Source: Lithospermum erythrorhizon
Taxonomy: Eukaryota > Streptophyta > Magnoliopsida > Boraginales > Boraginaceae
Length of the DNA stretch: 64,000 nucleotides
Direction of reading: 5' to 3'
Assembly: GCA_019722365.1 (NCBI GenBank)
Contig: JADFUC010002183.1
Location: 1-64,000, forward strand
Part shown: in pieces, positions 1 to 13,919 of the stretch
Layout: each line of letters begins with the position of its first letter
Position numbering within the stretch: position 1 is the stretch's first letter
Made by a program: the position numbers and the translations under genes
Notes under the pieces: model-generated
Told to the model about the DNA's origin: nothing
Database searches by the model: none
Seen by the model: the letters and a program-made list of their open reading frames with translations, nothing else

Positions 1-2600
1 AAGATGGTGTAGATGCGCCACACGGACGAGGCTATGACTAAGTGAGGAAAAGGTTCCAAAGGCTACCGACTGGGAGACAAGATCAAAACAAAATGTCGTA
101 TGACACTGCATAATGGATTCGGCCGAGGTTCCACTTAGTGGGGAGACGTGTTAGAACTAACTATCCATGACTTTGTCAAAGACACTATTGAGGCATTGAT
201 TCTAACATACTATGTTGCCGACACAGCCCGCGATCGCTTAAGGTCAGCCGGGATAAAGCGTGTGTCACTGTTGTCACTAATACTTATGCTATTTATCAAT
301 AAGCGACGGAAGGACCAACTACAATCAAGGTAACGGAGCATTCATAAAGTAACCCCCCATGATATTGGAAAAAAATGTCCAAGAAGAGAAAGCACAGAAG
401 ATGGTCATCTGTGAGACTTCCAACCCAAGAAGAAGTCGAGAAAATGGGGCAGAAATGCCACAGATACTGCAAGTGCCGAGAAAACCAAGCAGGCTGATCG
501 GTAGTGCCGCGGCTTCCAAGCCAGTTGGTAAGATTTATGCATTGAAGAGACTAAAGAATCTGCTCCTCAAAAAATGATGCCATTTATTACACAACCAATC
601 GCCGATAATGAATGGTCGTCAACAGCCACGCGACAACGCCAAGAGGCTCAAGAGTCTCGGCGAGGACATACCGACGTGATAAACCAAAGGCGAGGAAGGC
701 CACAAGTAAGTCAAGTCGACCGAGAACAACAAGGGTCGAGAACAACAAAGAAGTTTCCAAGAATGTTGTTGTAGTATTCAGCCACGAACGTGGCATTGAA
801 TTTTGAAGAAGAGTTGGTGCTGCTTTGAGGCTCAGATCTAACCAAGAGTTGTCGCTGGTAAGAATTTTCTAGGCGACTCGGGCAGTTAATCCAACATAAT
901 CGCCATTTCAGAGGATGCAAAATAAGTGCCAACTGCTAGCCGTTGATCATACTTGGTCCATAGTCGGGTCGTGGAGTTTGTCTGCACATGACCGAAGATA
1001 CTGGTTTATCCTGCTGCATCAAACTTTCAAAAGGTAACCTTCCATAATTTTACCTTTGATTTTTCTCCAAGTCTTGTGAATGCCTTTTATGGGAGAGAAA
1101 ATGTGGAGAAACGGGCTACAACCTGCACCTCTCAAGATCATAAAGGTGGGCACAGAGGCGATGTCGACACTGAATACAAAGTGGCTTCCTCATCTAAGCA
1201 AGGTAGCATGAGCTGCCACATGCAGAGTGACAAATTGGTACCCACCACACATACCACAAGCGTTCGAGACGCTTGTCGTATCCTTACACGATAGGGACAT
1301 GGGGCTTCTGCTCAATTTGGGGTAGTTTATATTTTGACCAATCACAAAGATGCTTAGTCTCATACTATTCTTAAGTCTATCAGATACCCCAACATGCTAC
1401 AAGTAAGATTCTCAAATATCGTAAGGAGGATATTCCATCGCCAAGACGCCGGCTGTCCAATCCCTCGCTTCATCACCATCACCCAAAGTTGATGTGGACT
1501 CATGTCAGCTACATCCCTCTAACGATAGTTGATACCGCGAGCTTCTATTAAGGGCAATCGATGCAGACTTCCAAGATTTTGGGCGGACGAGATCGTATTT
1601 GATGGGTAATTCAGTCTAGCTTGGCTAGAAAATCTGCCGGGAGGCACGTTTGAGAGCCCGAGCGAGAGGATGATGCAAAAGACGATTCAATTGTTGGTGA
1701 CACAAGCAGAAAATTCTACGCCTCGATTTTTATCGTCTTGGTTATGTTTTTGGGACAAATAGAGGGAGATGTCCGGATGGAGAACCCTATGGTGGTGTAT
1801 TTTCATTTATTTTGTTTATTTTTGGATGTCATGTGTTAGCTTTTTATGGCTTTTTTATCTTATATAGTTACTTGTTAGCCATCTGCCTTAATACTTGTGC
1901 GTCGACATTCGTCTATTTGCTAAGAGTATTCGTATCCATCTCAGAAGCTGTGGTTCATTTGTGATTATTTACGCTACATTGATTTGCGGTTATTTACGCT
2001 TACTTTGATTTGTGGTTATATATGCTAATTTGTGACATGTGAGGTTCTCAAGAAATTTGTCGCGAAAATTTACCCAAATGGGGAGCTCATAGTCAAGATG
2101 TAAATCGTCAAGTGTTTCAAGGACACACCAACCTGCTCTCTAACAGCTATAAAGAACAAAATGGTGGCAATGTAGATATTTCAAGAAGATATTGTTTCCT
2201 TTTTATGAAGAAAATCTCGTGAGATATGATTTTGTTTATGGAAATGAATTACTGGGCATCAAGAGAAGATTCACACGTCTAAATGTAGACGGAAAGAAAG
2301 GACCAAATGTACCGATTATTTTACAAGATGAAAGTTTTATTTATGGAAGTTGTTCCCATAAACTTGTTTGCACTTACATTATATAAAGGCTTCACATGCG
2401 GACCTAGTTCTTCACCAAAAAATAAGAGAGAATTCTACATTGTACTTTGTGAGGCAAAAGAGTTTTAAGAGTTTATTTTTATTGTAGGCTGAATGTACGG
2501 AGTGTGTTATAAACTCCTTTAGATTGTACAACTGTTGTTAACACTTGTTGCAACAAATTTCATGCTTTTTAGTGATTACTATCAGAGTTGACACATACTG
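1..2600. other. Decayed LTR-retrotransposon DNA, unclassified
   Basis: No continuous gene is visible; only short open frames of 60-75 codons with no recognisable domain. Features suggest retroelement remnants: GA-rich, frame-broken sequence up to about 1.7 kb, a purine-rich stretch followed by a T-rich LTR-like stretch around 1.74-1.9 kb, and at 2579-2590 the string CTATCAGAGTTG, which resembles a plant LTR-element primer-binding site (usual form TGGTATCAGAGC). I could not pair two LTRs here, so class and limits are open. Confidence 0.4.
1962..2030. repeat. Short tandem repeat, about 25 bp unit
   Basis: Three imperfect copies of a unit of roughly 25 bp follow one another, each containing a version of GGTTATTTACGCTNNNTTGATTT. 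It lies inside the LTR-like DNA and is probably part of an old LTR. Confidence 0.55.
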
Positions 2601-3280
2601 TGATGGGCAGAGCGGTAATGGAGCATAAAGCGTATCAAGTCGTGAGGGCCCGACTCATACATGTAGATAGATTAGAATAGTATACAAGAATCTGTGGAGC
2701 ATTCATATAAGTCCTTATTTGTAATTCTCATATCATGTTGAATCCTTCACCGCGTGCTGCCCCCCTGCACGTAGGCTGCTAAGATTGCACCGAACCCGAG
2801 TTACCAAGTTGTTGTGTATTTACTTCTTGGTTCGCTTACTTTGTTATGCTTAGTAGAGTCGGTTTTAGCGCCGCAGCTCGTGGTACTAACAACTGGTAGT
2901 TCAAAGTCGACGACATAATTTTTCAAATTAAGAAGTACATTATCAACTTGGGTTATGACTTAGAAGGTTCTAGAATAGTTGGGTAACTAGGTTGGGACTT
3001 GTATGTCTTGTATCAATTGGGTAGTTAGCCTATATATGTGAGGTAAATTACTCATGATCGATACACACACATCAATTTAAGCATTATAAATAGATAGCTA
3101 TATGCATGTAAGTAGAGTTCAAGATTGTAATATTTAATCTATTCTTCAATATAGTTATTATTAGTAAACAGAGGCGCGGTCGTAACCACAAATATAATTG
3201 ATATTCTTTCTTTCTCATTTCCTTTAGTGCTTGTCGAGAAGAGTTATTGTTTAGTCAAGCTGCACCTATATTATTACTGC

Positions 3281-6200
3281 CGTATCAAGAGCTGTGTTCA
3301 ATCAATGGCAGTAGACAAACCAAAAATGGTCATGTTAAAGGCAAACAATTATGTAATTTGATTTAAGACGCTGATCGCTTGTAAAATGTGAAAGAGGTTG
3401 GGCAAGAACCACCGGTGAATTGGGCATAAGGCTGCCCGCGCCGAGTATTCGCGGAATTAGTTACACGTAGGCATTATGCATCGCGTGAAAGTTCGACAAC
3501 CGTTATGGTTGTTGGACGACGTTATAGGGGTTATATGTACGAAAACTCATAGACATAAAGTTTGTCTAATTGACACTCTGAAAATCGAGATACGCTGACG
3601 GTGAAACTTTAACATAACATCTCAATAATTGAATACATATTTAATCAACTTATGATACCTGGGGTTAATTTTAATGACGGTTCAAGCTTTGTGGATTCTT
3701 GGTTCTCTTCCCGATTCATGGGAAACTCTTTCGGTATCATTAAGTGTGTCCGCCTCCAGACGGACTATCTCTCAATGACGGTGTCGGAACACCACTCCCA
3801 ACGAAGCTCGCTAAGGAAGTTGGGTTCAGCGCATCATCATCATGTTCGAGCGTGAAGTTTTGTCCTATGATCATCGTAGCGGAAAGAAGAAACAAATTAA
3901 ACAAATCCCGGAAAATCACAGTTTCGTTAGCATGATCAATGCCATTATTGCAGTAAACAAACGACATCGACATCCGAAATATATTTCAAAAGAGATGTAG
4001 CAAACGGTAATGCCGCGGTAAGAAGAATGGCGAATAACGTGCGCGCAAATCCTTGTGGAGATTTGATTGTGGAAGGATCAAGTGATGTATGTCATACATC
4101 ATCCGGACGACGGCAATCAACTCTGGAGCATCGTTTCACATAACTCCTCACAAATCTTATTTTCATAATTATAAGATAGGAGATTACGGAAGGCGAGGAT
4201 GGGTAACAATGGAGTTCCGAAAATAGTGGGAATAGGGGATGTTTGAGTTCGGTCGCGTTTGTCAAGGAGTCGTGCTCGATAATGTCCTACATATTTCGAT
4301 TTTCGCCTCAATTCAATCTCATCCGGGAAATTGGATGACCAAGGCTACTTGAACTTTTTTGTTAGCTGACAACGGAAGCTTATTAAAGACTTTAAGTTGA
4401 CTTCATTAAATATACAAAAAGAAGGTACTTTATATCGATGAAGGTTGAGGCTCTTGCTGATGGTGTTCATTATCATTGATTCCAAATTGCAAAGGTACGG
4501 GTAATGCAGATATCAGGTCGTATAAGTGAAAAGAGGTTCAAAGTTTTGGCTAAGAGAGGTCTCATTCCAAGGTCGCGAGAGGACTATGTTTCCGTATTGC
4601 ACTCATTGTCTAACGGAAAACAACATAGGCGCCGTTCTCAACAAGTCAAGCCCAAAGGAATGCATTTAATTTGCCGGGGATCTTGTTTATTCGATGTTCA
4701 GGGTCCAACGAAAAACAAGGACCTGGTGGTTGTTCTTATTTCGCTTACATTCATAGATGATTACCGAGGAAGTCAGGGTATCCTTTGAAGACCAGCATCA
4801 AGTTTATGAAATTTTTCAAACAATTTCATTTGATGGCTTGAATGGGAACGGGGAGTCTTTTAAGTGCATTAGAACCACAAGCGGAGGAGAATACATCGCG
4901 AAGCTGATCAATATTTCCGCAAATGCATGGTATCTCGCCATGAACAAAGTGTTCAAAACTCCTCAACATACTGGTTGGAGGAGTAGGGATTTAATCCGGG
5001 GCGACGTTGGAAAAGGTTAGATGTTTGTTATTCATTTAAATCTTCCTACTACTGGGGTGGGAGGCATTATTTGCTACTATGCAAATAATTAATTTATCTC
5101 CTACGACTATCTTGGAAGGAGAAGTGCCCGAAGAAGTTTGGAGTAGGAAGAAGGTTTCATATAAACATCTAAGAGTTTTTGGTTGTCGGGCTTTTGTACA
5201 TGTTCCCAAGGATGAAAGATCGAAGCTTGATAATAAATTTGTGACAACGCGGCTTATTTGAGTTACGAGCACGCATGTGCTTTGGTTACAAATTATATGA
5301 TCCTGCTAAAGAAGGTTGTTAAGAGTAGGATGTGTGTTCTTGAAGATCAAACCATTAAAATTTCAAATAAGAAGTTCAAATTGATTCGGGAGATCGAGAG
5401 GTCTGGGTAGTAGCCTGACCAGATGATGAATAAGAGACCACATCAACCCCTCAACATGTCTTAACGGGCCAGGATATTGTTGTTGATGATGTTATCAAGA
5501 GGGTCGATCAAGTAATGAAGAGAACCAGGAAGTACACGGGGTTTTCGTGGGAATAGAGTCCGAGTTTGCCCAAGAAAAGCGAGCAGTTGCTCAGAATTTA
5601 TCTTCTCGCCGGTAGGTCGAATGGCTCTGAAGCCAGGCCCCACTGAAGCCTGTGCCTCGAGGTACTCTCGCCGAATCCTATTTGTTATCAAGAAGTTTAT
5701 TGAAAGTGGAAGATAAACTTGAATGGGTAAAGTCATGCATGGATGCATTTTAAATTAATTCACCATGGGTTAATAACACTTATATTCTGGGGCTGATAGA
5801 TTTCCCTAATCGGGAAGATCTTAAAGAATAAAGCGGGTATTCAAATTCAAAGCATGGTGCTAAGGAAAGTCTCGTCCGAGGTATAAAGAACGCACTCGTG
5901 GGTGAAAGGGTATGAGCAAAAGGAAGGAATTGACTTTGAAGAAATATTTTCTCCCGTTATTTAAGATTACTTCACCCGAGTAGTACTCGGATTGGTCAGA
6001 CATATGACTCGGAGATCGAACAACCTCGATGTCAAGACCGGCTTTTCTTCATGGCGATTTAGAAGAGGTTATATTCATGGAGAAACCGAAGACTTTGCGG
6101 GTCGAGGTGCGAACACACGGTTAGTAGATTGAAGAAGAGTTTGTATGGTCTTAAACAAACTCCGCAACAACGGCATAAAGAAGTTCAAACGCATGGGAGC

Positions 6201-7192
6201 ATGGGGTTCGGTCATTACAACCGACACGCGCCTTTCATCGAAAGTGGTGACTTCATTGTGCGAGTTACCTATGTGTATGATATGTTAATTGTGCGCGAAT
6301 ATCGGGCACACCAATGAGTCAAGAGGGAATCGAAAGTAACGCCTTCTTTGGCTACTTTGTTACTCTAGAAGCGGCCAAGAATATTTTGGGATGGAAATTA
6401 CTGTAGATAATGGCAACAGATATTATGGTTATCTCAAGAAAAGTACATATTAAAAGTATTAGAAATGAATATGGAATCATCGAAACCCGTAAGTTGTCCT
6501 TTAGGTGCTCATTTTAAGCTAAGTTCGAAACTGAGACCGAGAAGAAATATGATGTCGAGCATATGAAGAATGTTCCTTATGCTTCTGTTGTGGGAAGTTT
6601 AATGTACGCGACGCTTCCTCAGATCATCCGCATTTAGCTTATGTCTCCTAATTGTGAAAAACACTGGAGGCCATAAAATGGGTGTTTTGATATCTCAATG
6701 GAACTTCAGATTTGAGTATATGTTTCGTGGAGGTAAAGTCGCACTAACAGTGGTTCACTTGATGGCGACATGGTAGGATTTTAGATACCTAAACGATCCA
6801 CCTCTGGTATTTGTTTACTTTTTGCAGTGGAGCAGCCACATGGCAATCGAGGCTTCAGAAGTGTACAAGCCGCTTTTATTTACAATAGAGGCCGTATATA
6901 TTATAGTTAATGAGTGTCAGAAAGCTACTTCTTTGGCTCAAGAAGTTGTTCAGAACTTGGGATTCGACAAAGTAAGTTCACTATGCTTTTATGATTCACA
7001 AAGTGCGATACACTCAGTAAAATCCTTCTACATTCAAAGTCCAAGCACATAGATGTTAGGTATCATTGATTAGAGAAGCTAGAGAAGAAGTTGTGCTATT
7101 GAAAAGGTTCACACTATGACAATGGAGCAGGACATGTTTGGCAAAATTTAGAACCAAGACTCGCCATTGGAGATGAAGGAAGTTGGGGGCGT
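3281..7192 (+). mobile_element. Ty1/copia retrotransposon, degenerate
   Basis: This is a copia-type element read on the + strand. A primer-binding-site-like CGTATCAAGAGCT lies at 3281-3293, 12 bases before a gag-like start at 3305 (MAVDKPKMVMLKANNYVIW). Integrase, reverse transcriptase and RNase H follow in the copia order. A purine-rich tract (AAGTTGGGGGCG) ends at about 7192 and is followed by TGTTGG, the expected start of a 3' LTR. I could not find DNA after 7193 matching the sequence before 3280, so the 3' LTR is probably truncated or too diverged. Frameshifts and stops throughout make it non-autonomous. Confidence 0.8.
3305..7090 (+). pseudogene. copia gag-pol remnant
   Basis: Broken polyprotein. 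Recognisable pieces in order: a gag start at 3305; the integrase C-terminal region at about 5079-5260 (PEEVWSRKKVSYKHLRVFGC, then AFVHVPKDERSKLDNK); reverse transcriptase from about 5918 (KGYEQKEGIDFEEIFSPV), then LDVKTG and FLHGDLEEVIFMEKP, then KKSLYGLKQTPQQ at 6132; the segment after the RT with KYILKVLEMNM and SCPLGAHFKLSS in shifted frames near 6440-6530; and RNase H at about 6840-7075 (AIEASEVY, SLCFYDSQSAIHSVKS, then SKHIDVRYH). The match to copia polyproteins is by motif recognition. Many frame changes show that no functional protein can be made. Confidence 0.8.
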
Positions 7193-8471
7193 GTTGGTTA
7201 CAACCCGCATTAAAGATGCTGCTAACCATCGATGCACATGGTTACATTCATAGTCTGGCCTTCAATAAGGATGAAACTTGGGAATTACTCTCCAAAAGGC
7301 TTTAAAAGTTGGGCAAGGTAATTTTTGATTCATATTTGTTACTATATTTGGGTGAACGATCTTTGACACTCCCTCGAGACACCTTTGGAGACATCTTTTT
7401 AACACTTCTCACAACACTCATCTTCAATTATCAAAAGTATTTTGTCATTGATCAATTTTTTTAAACATTTCTTACGAAACATTCGAAAAGTTTTTATTTT
7501 TGAATTTATAGAAACGAAATGTTAATGTAATTTCAAAATTAGTTTATTTCCAACAAAACGTTAAATATTTATGTTATTGTCTAAATTATGTGATTTTCTT
7601 TTATTTTTTGTTAGATAATATCACGCATTATTATTTTGAGATAAATATTACAGAGTTATGTAGATTATAATTTTTTCAAAAGACTAGAATTTGTTACTTT
7701 GCAATATCAATTTGAAATTAACTAGATTAGAACTTGTTGTTTTGAGATTATGTTTTCTACTAAATATAAGTCTGTTATATTATGACTTCAGAAATTTCTC
7801 AACGTGCGAGATAATCACAATTGTACATTAATCTATGTCCAAATTGAAATTTATATATTTTTAAATAATACTAATTATGAAAATATTTTATTTCAATGTC
7901 CAAATTTTCATTAAAGTTTATTTCAAACATTTTAAATTACATAATATTGATTTTAAAAAATATTTTTTATTTGTAATTCTAGTTAATGAGGTTGAATATT
8001 TATATTTATTATATAATATTTATGTTGACAAATATATCTTTTAGGTATATATAACTTATCTTAATTTTTCAAGATTTTGTTGTTTCTTAAATATTTTATA
8101 ATATTTTGAGCGTTTAACATTATAATTCAGAAAATATGCCGGGCTTGAAACTTTGAATAATAGTTAATAATTTAACACTATATTGTAAACAATAGAATTA
8201 GAAAAAGTTATAAAAAATATGAATTATCTTTTCTCTAAGTTTTATCTTCTCTCTAATTTCTTTCTCTTAACCTCTCTCTATCTAAGAACAAATGAAACCA
8301 AGGTGTTATAGAATGCAACTTATTGAAAGACGTCAAAAACTCAAAAATTAAATGTAGTATTCTTGCAATTTCCCCTAATTCATCATTTTATTTTGTCAAG
8401 TCATATTTTGTTAGTGTTGGATAAATTATATTTCACTCATTAATGCAATAAAACAGTGGAAAACATATCAC
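7193..8471. other. AT-rich spacer, no gene seen
   Basis: After the copia remnant the sequence is strongly AT-rich with many stops in all frames. I see no gene, RNA or paired repeat in it. The first 100-150 bases may be the stump of a 3' LTR. Confidence 0.5.
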
Positions 8472-8978
8472 TAATTACTCCGTATATTCGAATAATGAAA
8501 ATCAGCATTCATAGCACTATGACTAAGCACAACGACTATCAAAATTTGTTAGACATATGAAAGCGAGGTATAACTCGACTCTAAAAAAAAGTCTTAAATA
8601 TTATGGCTGCCAAATGCTTTAATACGATTGAGTTCGCCGTATGGAGGCGGCGGCTTGTATTGTCTTAGTTAAATTGAGGCATATCTAGTCTTTGCTATGA
8701 TATCTGAGTAAAGACTTTAGTTCACGATCGATTGAGGCGTATCAATTTAATTGAATTGCTATTGGTATATATCGAGGATAGAGTTTGAGGGCCAAATCGT
8801 TGGTGTGATGGTTTCACACTTTGTTGTTGTAGCGTATGAAATATTGTGATGCTTCTTGTTACTAAGTTCGGTTTGTTATAAAATAAAAAGAGAAAGAAAT
8901 TGAGTATAGATTTATCACATGTCTTTGACTGTTTCATCATGGACATGTAAACAAACTTTGGATACTACGGAGTAATTA
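8472..8978. mobile_element. MITE-like element bounded by inverted repeats
   Basis: The 13-mer TAATTACTCCGTA at 8472-8484 recurs as its exact reverse complement at 8966-8978, bounding 507 bp with no coding capacity. The motif ACTCCGTA resembles the ends of Stowaway-type and related MITEs of plants. A TA dinucleotide can be read at both outer edges, as expected for Stowaway target duplication, but the motif is common in plant DNA and the inner parts of the two ends do not pair far. The right end lies about 110 bp before the glycosyltransferase start codon, so it may be part of that promoter. Confidence 0.45.
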
Positions 8979-9089
8979 CTATTGATGAAATCCAACTAAT
9001 TAAACGCCAATAAATAACCAATTTTACGACATCATAGGGTGATCCAACTAATTAAGCATTGAGTGATACAAAGAAAGATATACAGAGAG

Positions 9090-10253
9090 ATGACACCTTC
9101 TGTTGCCTTCATTCTTCTTGTAATTGTTTTGGTTGTTTTAGCATACTATGGAAACAGTGTTAATAGCTCGTTCAGACATAATCTTCCAATAACATCAACT
9201 TGGAGATGGAGATGGATGAATTCATCCTCATCATCAACACATATTTCTTCATCTTCCTCTTCTAGTGGTGTCAATAATTTTTCATGGATTGGCAATTCTA
9301 GAACAGCTCTATACCCCATATTCACTGTTAGTAACTAATCATTATCTTAGTTTGTAATGATTTATTGATAGATAATGGTGGAACTAAGGAGGCTATAGGA
9401 CAACCGTCCCTAATTTTTTGAAAAAATAAATTTTCACTGTTAAATTTTTATATTCATTTTTTTAATTAAAAATATGTTATATGCCCCCTACATTTGTATA
9501 TTATTTATCATTTGTTAAATATCAATTTCTTGATCGCTTCTATATTAGCATCACAAAACTTAATTAGAACGTCCCTCCTTTACGTACATATGTTTGTACC
9601 TTTAAATTTTTGGTTAATTCATTTTTTCTCTCAACAATAATTTCATAGCCATGAATGTAGTTTTCTTAATTTTAATTCAACATTAAACTTTTATACTCTA
9701 TCATTCGAAATATTAGCTCTCTATCTAAAGGTATTGCATTAATGTTACTTTGCATCAATAGTATATACTACAAGACAAATTGCATTTTTTTTTTGCGATA
9801 GATAAAAATAGAATTTTAAGGTTAAAATACCGCTTCAAATCGAAATACGCTATTAGCAAAACTAAAGGTCTAAGCATCAAAAACAAAAGATTTACTAGTC
9901 CGATTACAATAAAATTCATGTTTGTAAACTTATTGTTTTGATTACATTTTTTAATTTATTTTGTCTAAATCTTTCATTTATTTATAGAGTCCTAAAATGC
10001 AAAAAGCAGTGGAGAAATTGGTGAAAGAGTTGAATCATGCATCATTTTTGAGGATAGGTCATGAGAGAGATAAAAATATGGGAAGGATTGAAGCATTTTT
10101 GGCTAAAGCTAGAGGCTTAATCAAAGAAGCTAACAATGCTAGTGATAACAACAACGAAATCAATCGTCAACAATTTTCTCATATTTATGACAAAGCCGTT
10201 GTTGATGATTTCCCAAAAGGGGATATTTATAGGAATCGCTATGCATTTAAAAG
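9090..10253 (+). CDS. GT47 exostosin-type glycosyltransferase, exons 1-2
   Basis: First part of a four-exon gene. Exon 1 is 9090-9326, donor GTTAGT; exon 2 is 9988-10253, donor GTATTT. ATG 9090 is the first ATG in the frame and gives the hallmark N-terminus of a type II Golgi protein: a short cytoplasmic end and one hydrophobic anchor (VAFILLVIVLVVLAYYG, about residues 5-21), then a Ser-rich stem (two Ser runs at about residues 47-63). Exon 2 encodes the variable stem with IEAFLAKARGLIKEA and ends with GDIYRNRYAFKR, the usual lead-in to the exostosin domain. Exon 1 joins exon 2 in phase 0, and exon 2 ends after two bases of an Arg codon that exon 3 completes. The catalytic domain is 19.8 kb downstream. 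Confidence 0.85.
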
Positions 10254-11429
10254 GTATTTTTTGACGCAACTTAAGTTATTTTTATCATAAAAGTCACTTA
10301 TCCATAATTGTATGAACATGTTTTTACCTTATGTATAGATAGACTAATAAATACTCTTGAATGTTATACCTTTTTTTTCTTGAATGTTATACTTAACTAA
10401 ATATATATTGCACAATGCCTAAGGGTAAAATGTAACTGAGTTAGGCTCTCTCCATGATTGAGATAATAATATATTTGTCAATTGAATTGAGTTATATGCA
10501 TTTATGTAAAGGCGGTAAGGGTGTTGCTCAGATAGTGCATAAAAAGTGATATTTAATTTAGGATGCAGGATGATTATCTATGTTTATATAATATTATCAG
10601 TCGATTATTTATGTTTTAATGTGTCATAATCAATTATTTATCTTTCAAAAAATATCTTACTTTATACTGCGGTGAAATTTTCTGTTAAATGTGCGTTAAG
10701 ATGGTCACTGGATACTCAAGTGAATTTTTTATAAGGATATTTTCGTCATATCATAATACAATTTTTCATTAAACAAAACTAATAATATTAATTACTAATA
10801 AAAACAAAAAAAAGTAACCCCTTCCCCCTTTTCTTCTCTACCGCCGCCGCCGCCACCAATCATCATCACCATCGAACATTACCACCACCACCACCCCCAC
10901 CCCTCCTCCAACCTTCTAGAATCCTTCTTCCCACCTCAAATTTCAAAACAGTAAATAATCTACCCACCACCATATACATATCCGTCCTCACTCTCACTTC
11001 ACCTAAACCTCCAATTTCGCACACATCTCAACAATATCAATTCCTTCTGCAACTTTAGTATGACAACTGTTTTGGGACACTTCACTTTTTCAATTATCAA
11101 ACTACACATTTAACTAATTTTTCCCATATGTGGCGACTAATTTGGAACATATTTTAATGTAATTTATTTTTTTGAAATCGAGAAGCTCAATTTGCTCTTC
11201 AAATGCTTATTCGTTATCTTCTTTTTGAAGCTTCTCAAGCTCGTAGAGGCTAATATCGCCATTTAACAGTTCGATTAAAGGAACTCCTTGCCTTTGTGTG
11301 TAGCAATGGAATAAATTACGAATTTAAAAAATAGTACGAGTACTAATTTATTTGGTGGTGGGGGAGGGAAGGTGTTTATTTTGATTTAACAAAATACGGA
11401 GTATTTATATATATAGTTATATGATTATA

Positions 11430-11680
11430 AAATTTCTGAAGATGATGTATTATAAATGATCACTGTATGAAGAAAGAAGTCTTATATTATTCGTAGTCTT
11501 TGCTTTTTATCATCACAATCATTTAAGTCGTGACTTTTCGGTCATGCGGGGCCCATGACGTCTACTTGCGAAAGGACCATTTCTTGACAAAAGTGAGGCG
11601 GAGAGTCAGGTCGAAGTAGTAAAGTCGCATGTCGAGGCGTTGGGTTATTATGTCATGCCCTTCTCGGCAATTTTGGTATC
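11430..11680 (+). repeat. 5' LTR of the Tat element, internally deleted
   Basis: Matches the 3' end repeat in two blocks: TCGTAGTCTTTGC with ATCATCACAATCATTTA at 11490-11530, and AAAGGACCATTTCTTGACAA at about 11571-11590 followed by AGTCAGG-like sequence. The 3' copy has about 190 bp more between these blocks, so this copy carries a deletion. A TGGTATCGG string near 11680 may be the start of the primer-binding site. Confidence 0.6.
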
Positions 11681-13900
11681 GGTGGCGTAGAGCCGGATCA
11701 GAAACAGAAGCCGTTAAAGCAGGATAATATGCATTTCACAGGAGTCGATCCATGAATCCCGACAAAATAAGCCATCTAATCGACAACGGCGGAGTCCAGT
11801 ATCGAAGATATTGAGGCGGAAATCAAAGACAATTAAATGAACAATTTTAATAAAAGGCGAAAGGAGACGTCACAGTCGTCTCATTATATCCTGGCCTTAC
11901 AATAATGGACATGGTGACAGCATTGAGAGTAGTGAGGCTCAGAGAACTGCTTGAGAGCCAATGAAGAGAAGCTGACTGCTTACGGCGCCCAGCGGCTCCC
12001 AGCGCGAGATGCTGCGGCTCGAAGATGAGCCAGTACTGATAAGATTACACAACGAGGCGGCGGACGTGAAGAGATGATGAAGGCATTTATGTAGGCCCAG
12101 TCTTATGAGACGAGTGCAAAACCAAAATGTCATTCCGCAGACCGCTTTGAATGGCGGTTCCGTTACCCTTGAGGTTTCATCCTCAGCGATTTACTGATTG
12201 ATAGCAGCGGCCCGACCCATGCAAAACACTTGCGGGGATTTACCGGCCAAGATGACCATTACCTCGATGAGTAAATTATTTGTCGAGAGGCACCTGGCAG
12301 TTTGTTCGACCCTTGGACTGAGTACGTAGCCACATCCATGATTCCATAGATTAAATATCGTAATCGCGGATAACATTGCGAGAAGTTCGGCTCCATAGTA
12401 CAAAAGCGCCGGGATGAAAGGGCGTTAATGGACGTGTGAGGAAACAACAAAACCTTGAAAGCTGCATGGCGCTATAATGACATCTTTGCTACTTAAAATT
12501 TCACAGAATTGATAATAAAGGTGGCGTATATGGCATTTCTGCTGACCTCGGGTATGGAAAACTTAAGAAGGCTTTGGATTCTTGAAACTCCATGTCAAGG
12601 ACAAACTCGGAGTTCGACTGATGCGTCGAGTTGGAGGGAGCTTCAAAGCAAGGTCGAGCCAAAGAGACTTGGGGGGGGACGCTTAGGAAAATAGAGGCAG
12701 CTCTGGGAAATTCATGCGGCAAAAACTTGATGCAGGACCGGCTGACGTGTGAGGGGTAGAGGATTCAAAAGGAGAAATTTTGAACCGATGCCCCGAGGAG
12801 CTTTCTTTGATGCCGCGAGACCCGCCCGTGGCCAGGTTTACGTGTTTCGATTGCGGAGGTTGCGGCTCAGGTGAAGAACAAAATTTACTCCACCAAAAAC
12901 GTCACGTATGAGAAGTGCACGAGCGAGAAAGGACAGAACACGATATTGTGAATGTCCGCAGGCATGGCACCCAATGAATAGAGGTCTTGGATCACGAGAG
13001 CGAAAAGGTAATAAGAGGTACTATAAAATGCAATTTAAGAGGACTGTGGAGACGATCAGCGAGCAAAACCCGCGTGAGCGCCGCCGCGCCAGTAAAGGTT
13101 GAACCGGCTGAAGCGCGAGGCTCGCAGGCGGATTATTACCATTACGGAGGTATTGCGGGGAGGCGACTCCGCCAGCTTGAGAAAGGGTTATGCGAGGGGC
13201 AGAAATATATTCTAATCAACGAGCACACACGTTAAGCGGCCCGACATTATAAACTTCACGGATGAGGAATTATTAGGGGTGAACTCCCGCGCAATAACCC
13301 GGTGGTGGCCAAAAGTACAAATTTCAGGTTGAGCGGATGCTTGTAGGCAGGCTAGGTGAATATTTTATATATTTGCTTTCTTATTCTGACTCAGGAAGCA
13401 TGGGAGCAAGGATATTTTATATTTTATATATTTTTTATATGAAGTTCAAACCCCGGGGCATAGGAGAGATTTTTGGAGATCCAAAGAGGCTAGAAGATGT
13501 TACCGGACTTCACGTACTCCCAAAATAAAAGACATGGCCAGATTTGGAAAGAACTTGAGTTGGAAAACAGCATTGGAATAAGCTTCAGTCGAGGCGAAAT
13601 TGGAGGAAGGGATAACTCGCCCAGAAGAGAGAAAGCGAGAAGAGGCATGCCGCATGAGGAGTAGTGATGATCGGGGTTTCAAGGAAGGAAATCTGAGAGA
13701 ACCTTGAGCCGTGGGCGGGTAGGAGACATAAAAAGCGATTGTCTACCGTTGATAAGAGAGTTTGAGAGGATGTGTTTGTTTGAGGCCAGGAGGGGCGTAC
13801 CGAGTGATCGACGGTTGTTCTACCGCAGAGTTGTATGTTGACCTAATTCCGGTCAATTAAACAAAGAAAAGGCGTTTAATGACGAGAAAGAATGCACGCC
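11680..13900 (+). other. Tat element leader and presumed gag/protease region
   Basis: Between the 5' LTR and the RT the DNA is GC-richer than its surroundings with only 60-82 codon frames. By position it should be leader, gag and protease. I could not identify a gag or a protease active-site motif with confidence. Confidence 0.4.
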
Positions 13901-13919
13901 CATCCGGTAGGAGAAGTCT

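Noticed and set aside
9063..9089. Upstream extension of the GT47 exon 1 frame before ATG 9090
   Set aside because: The frame begins with GTG, not an ATG. ATG 9090 gives the expected short cytoplasmic end before the membrane anchor.
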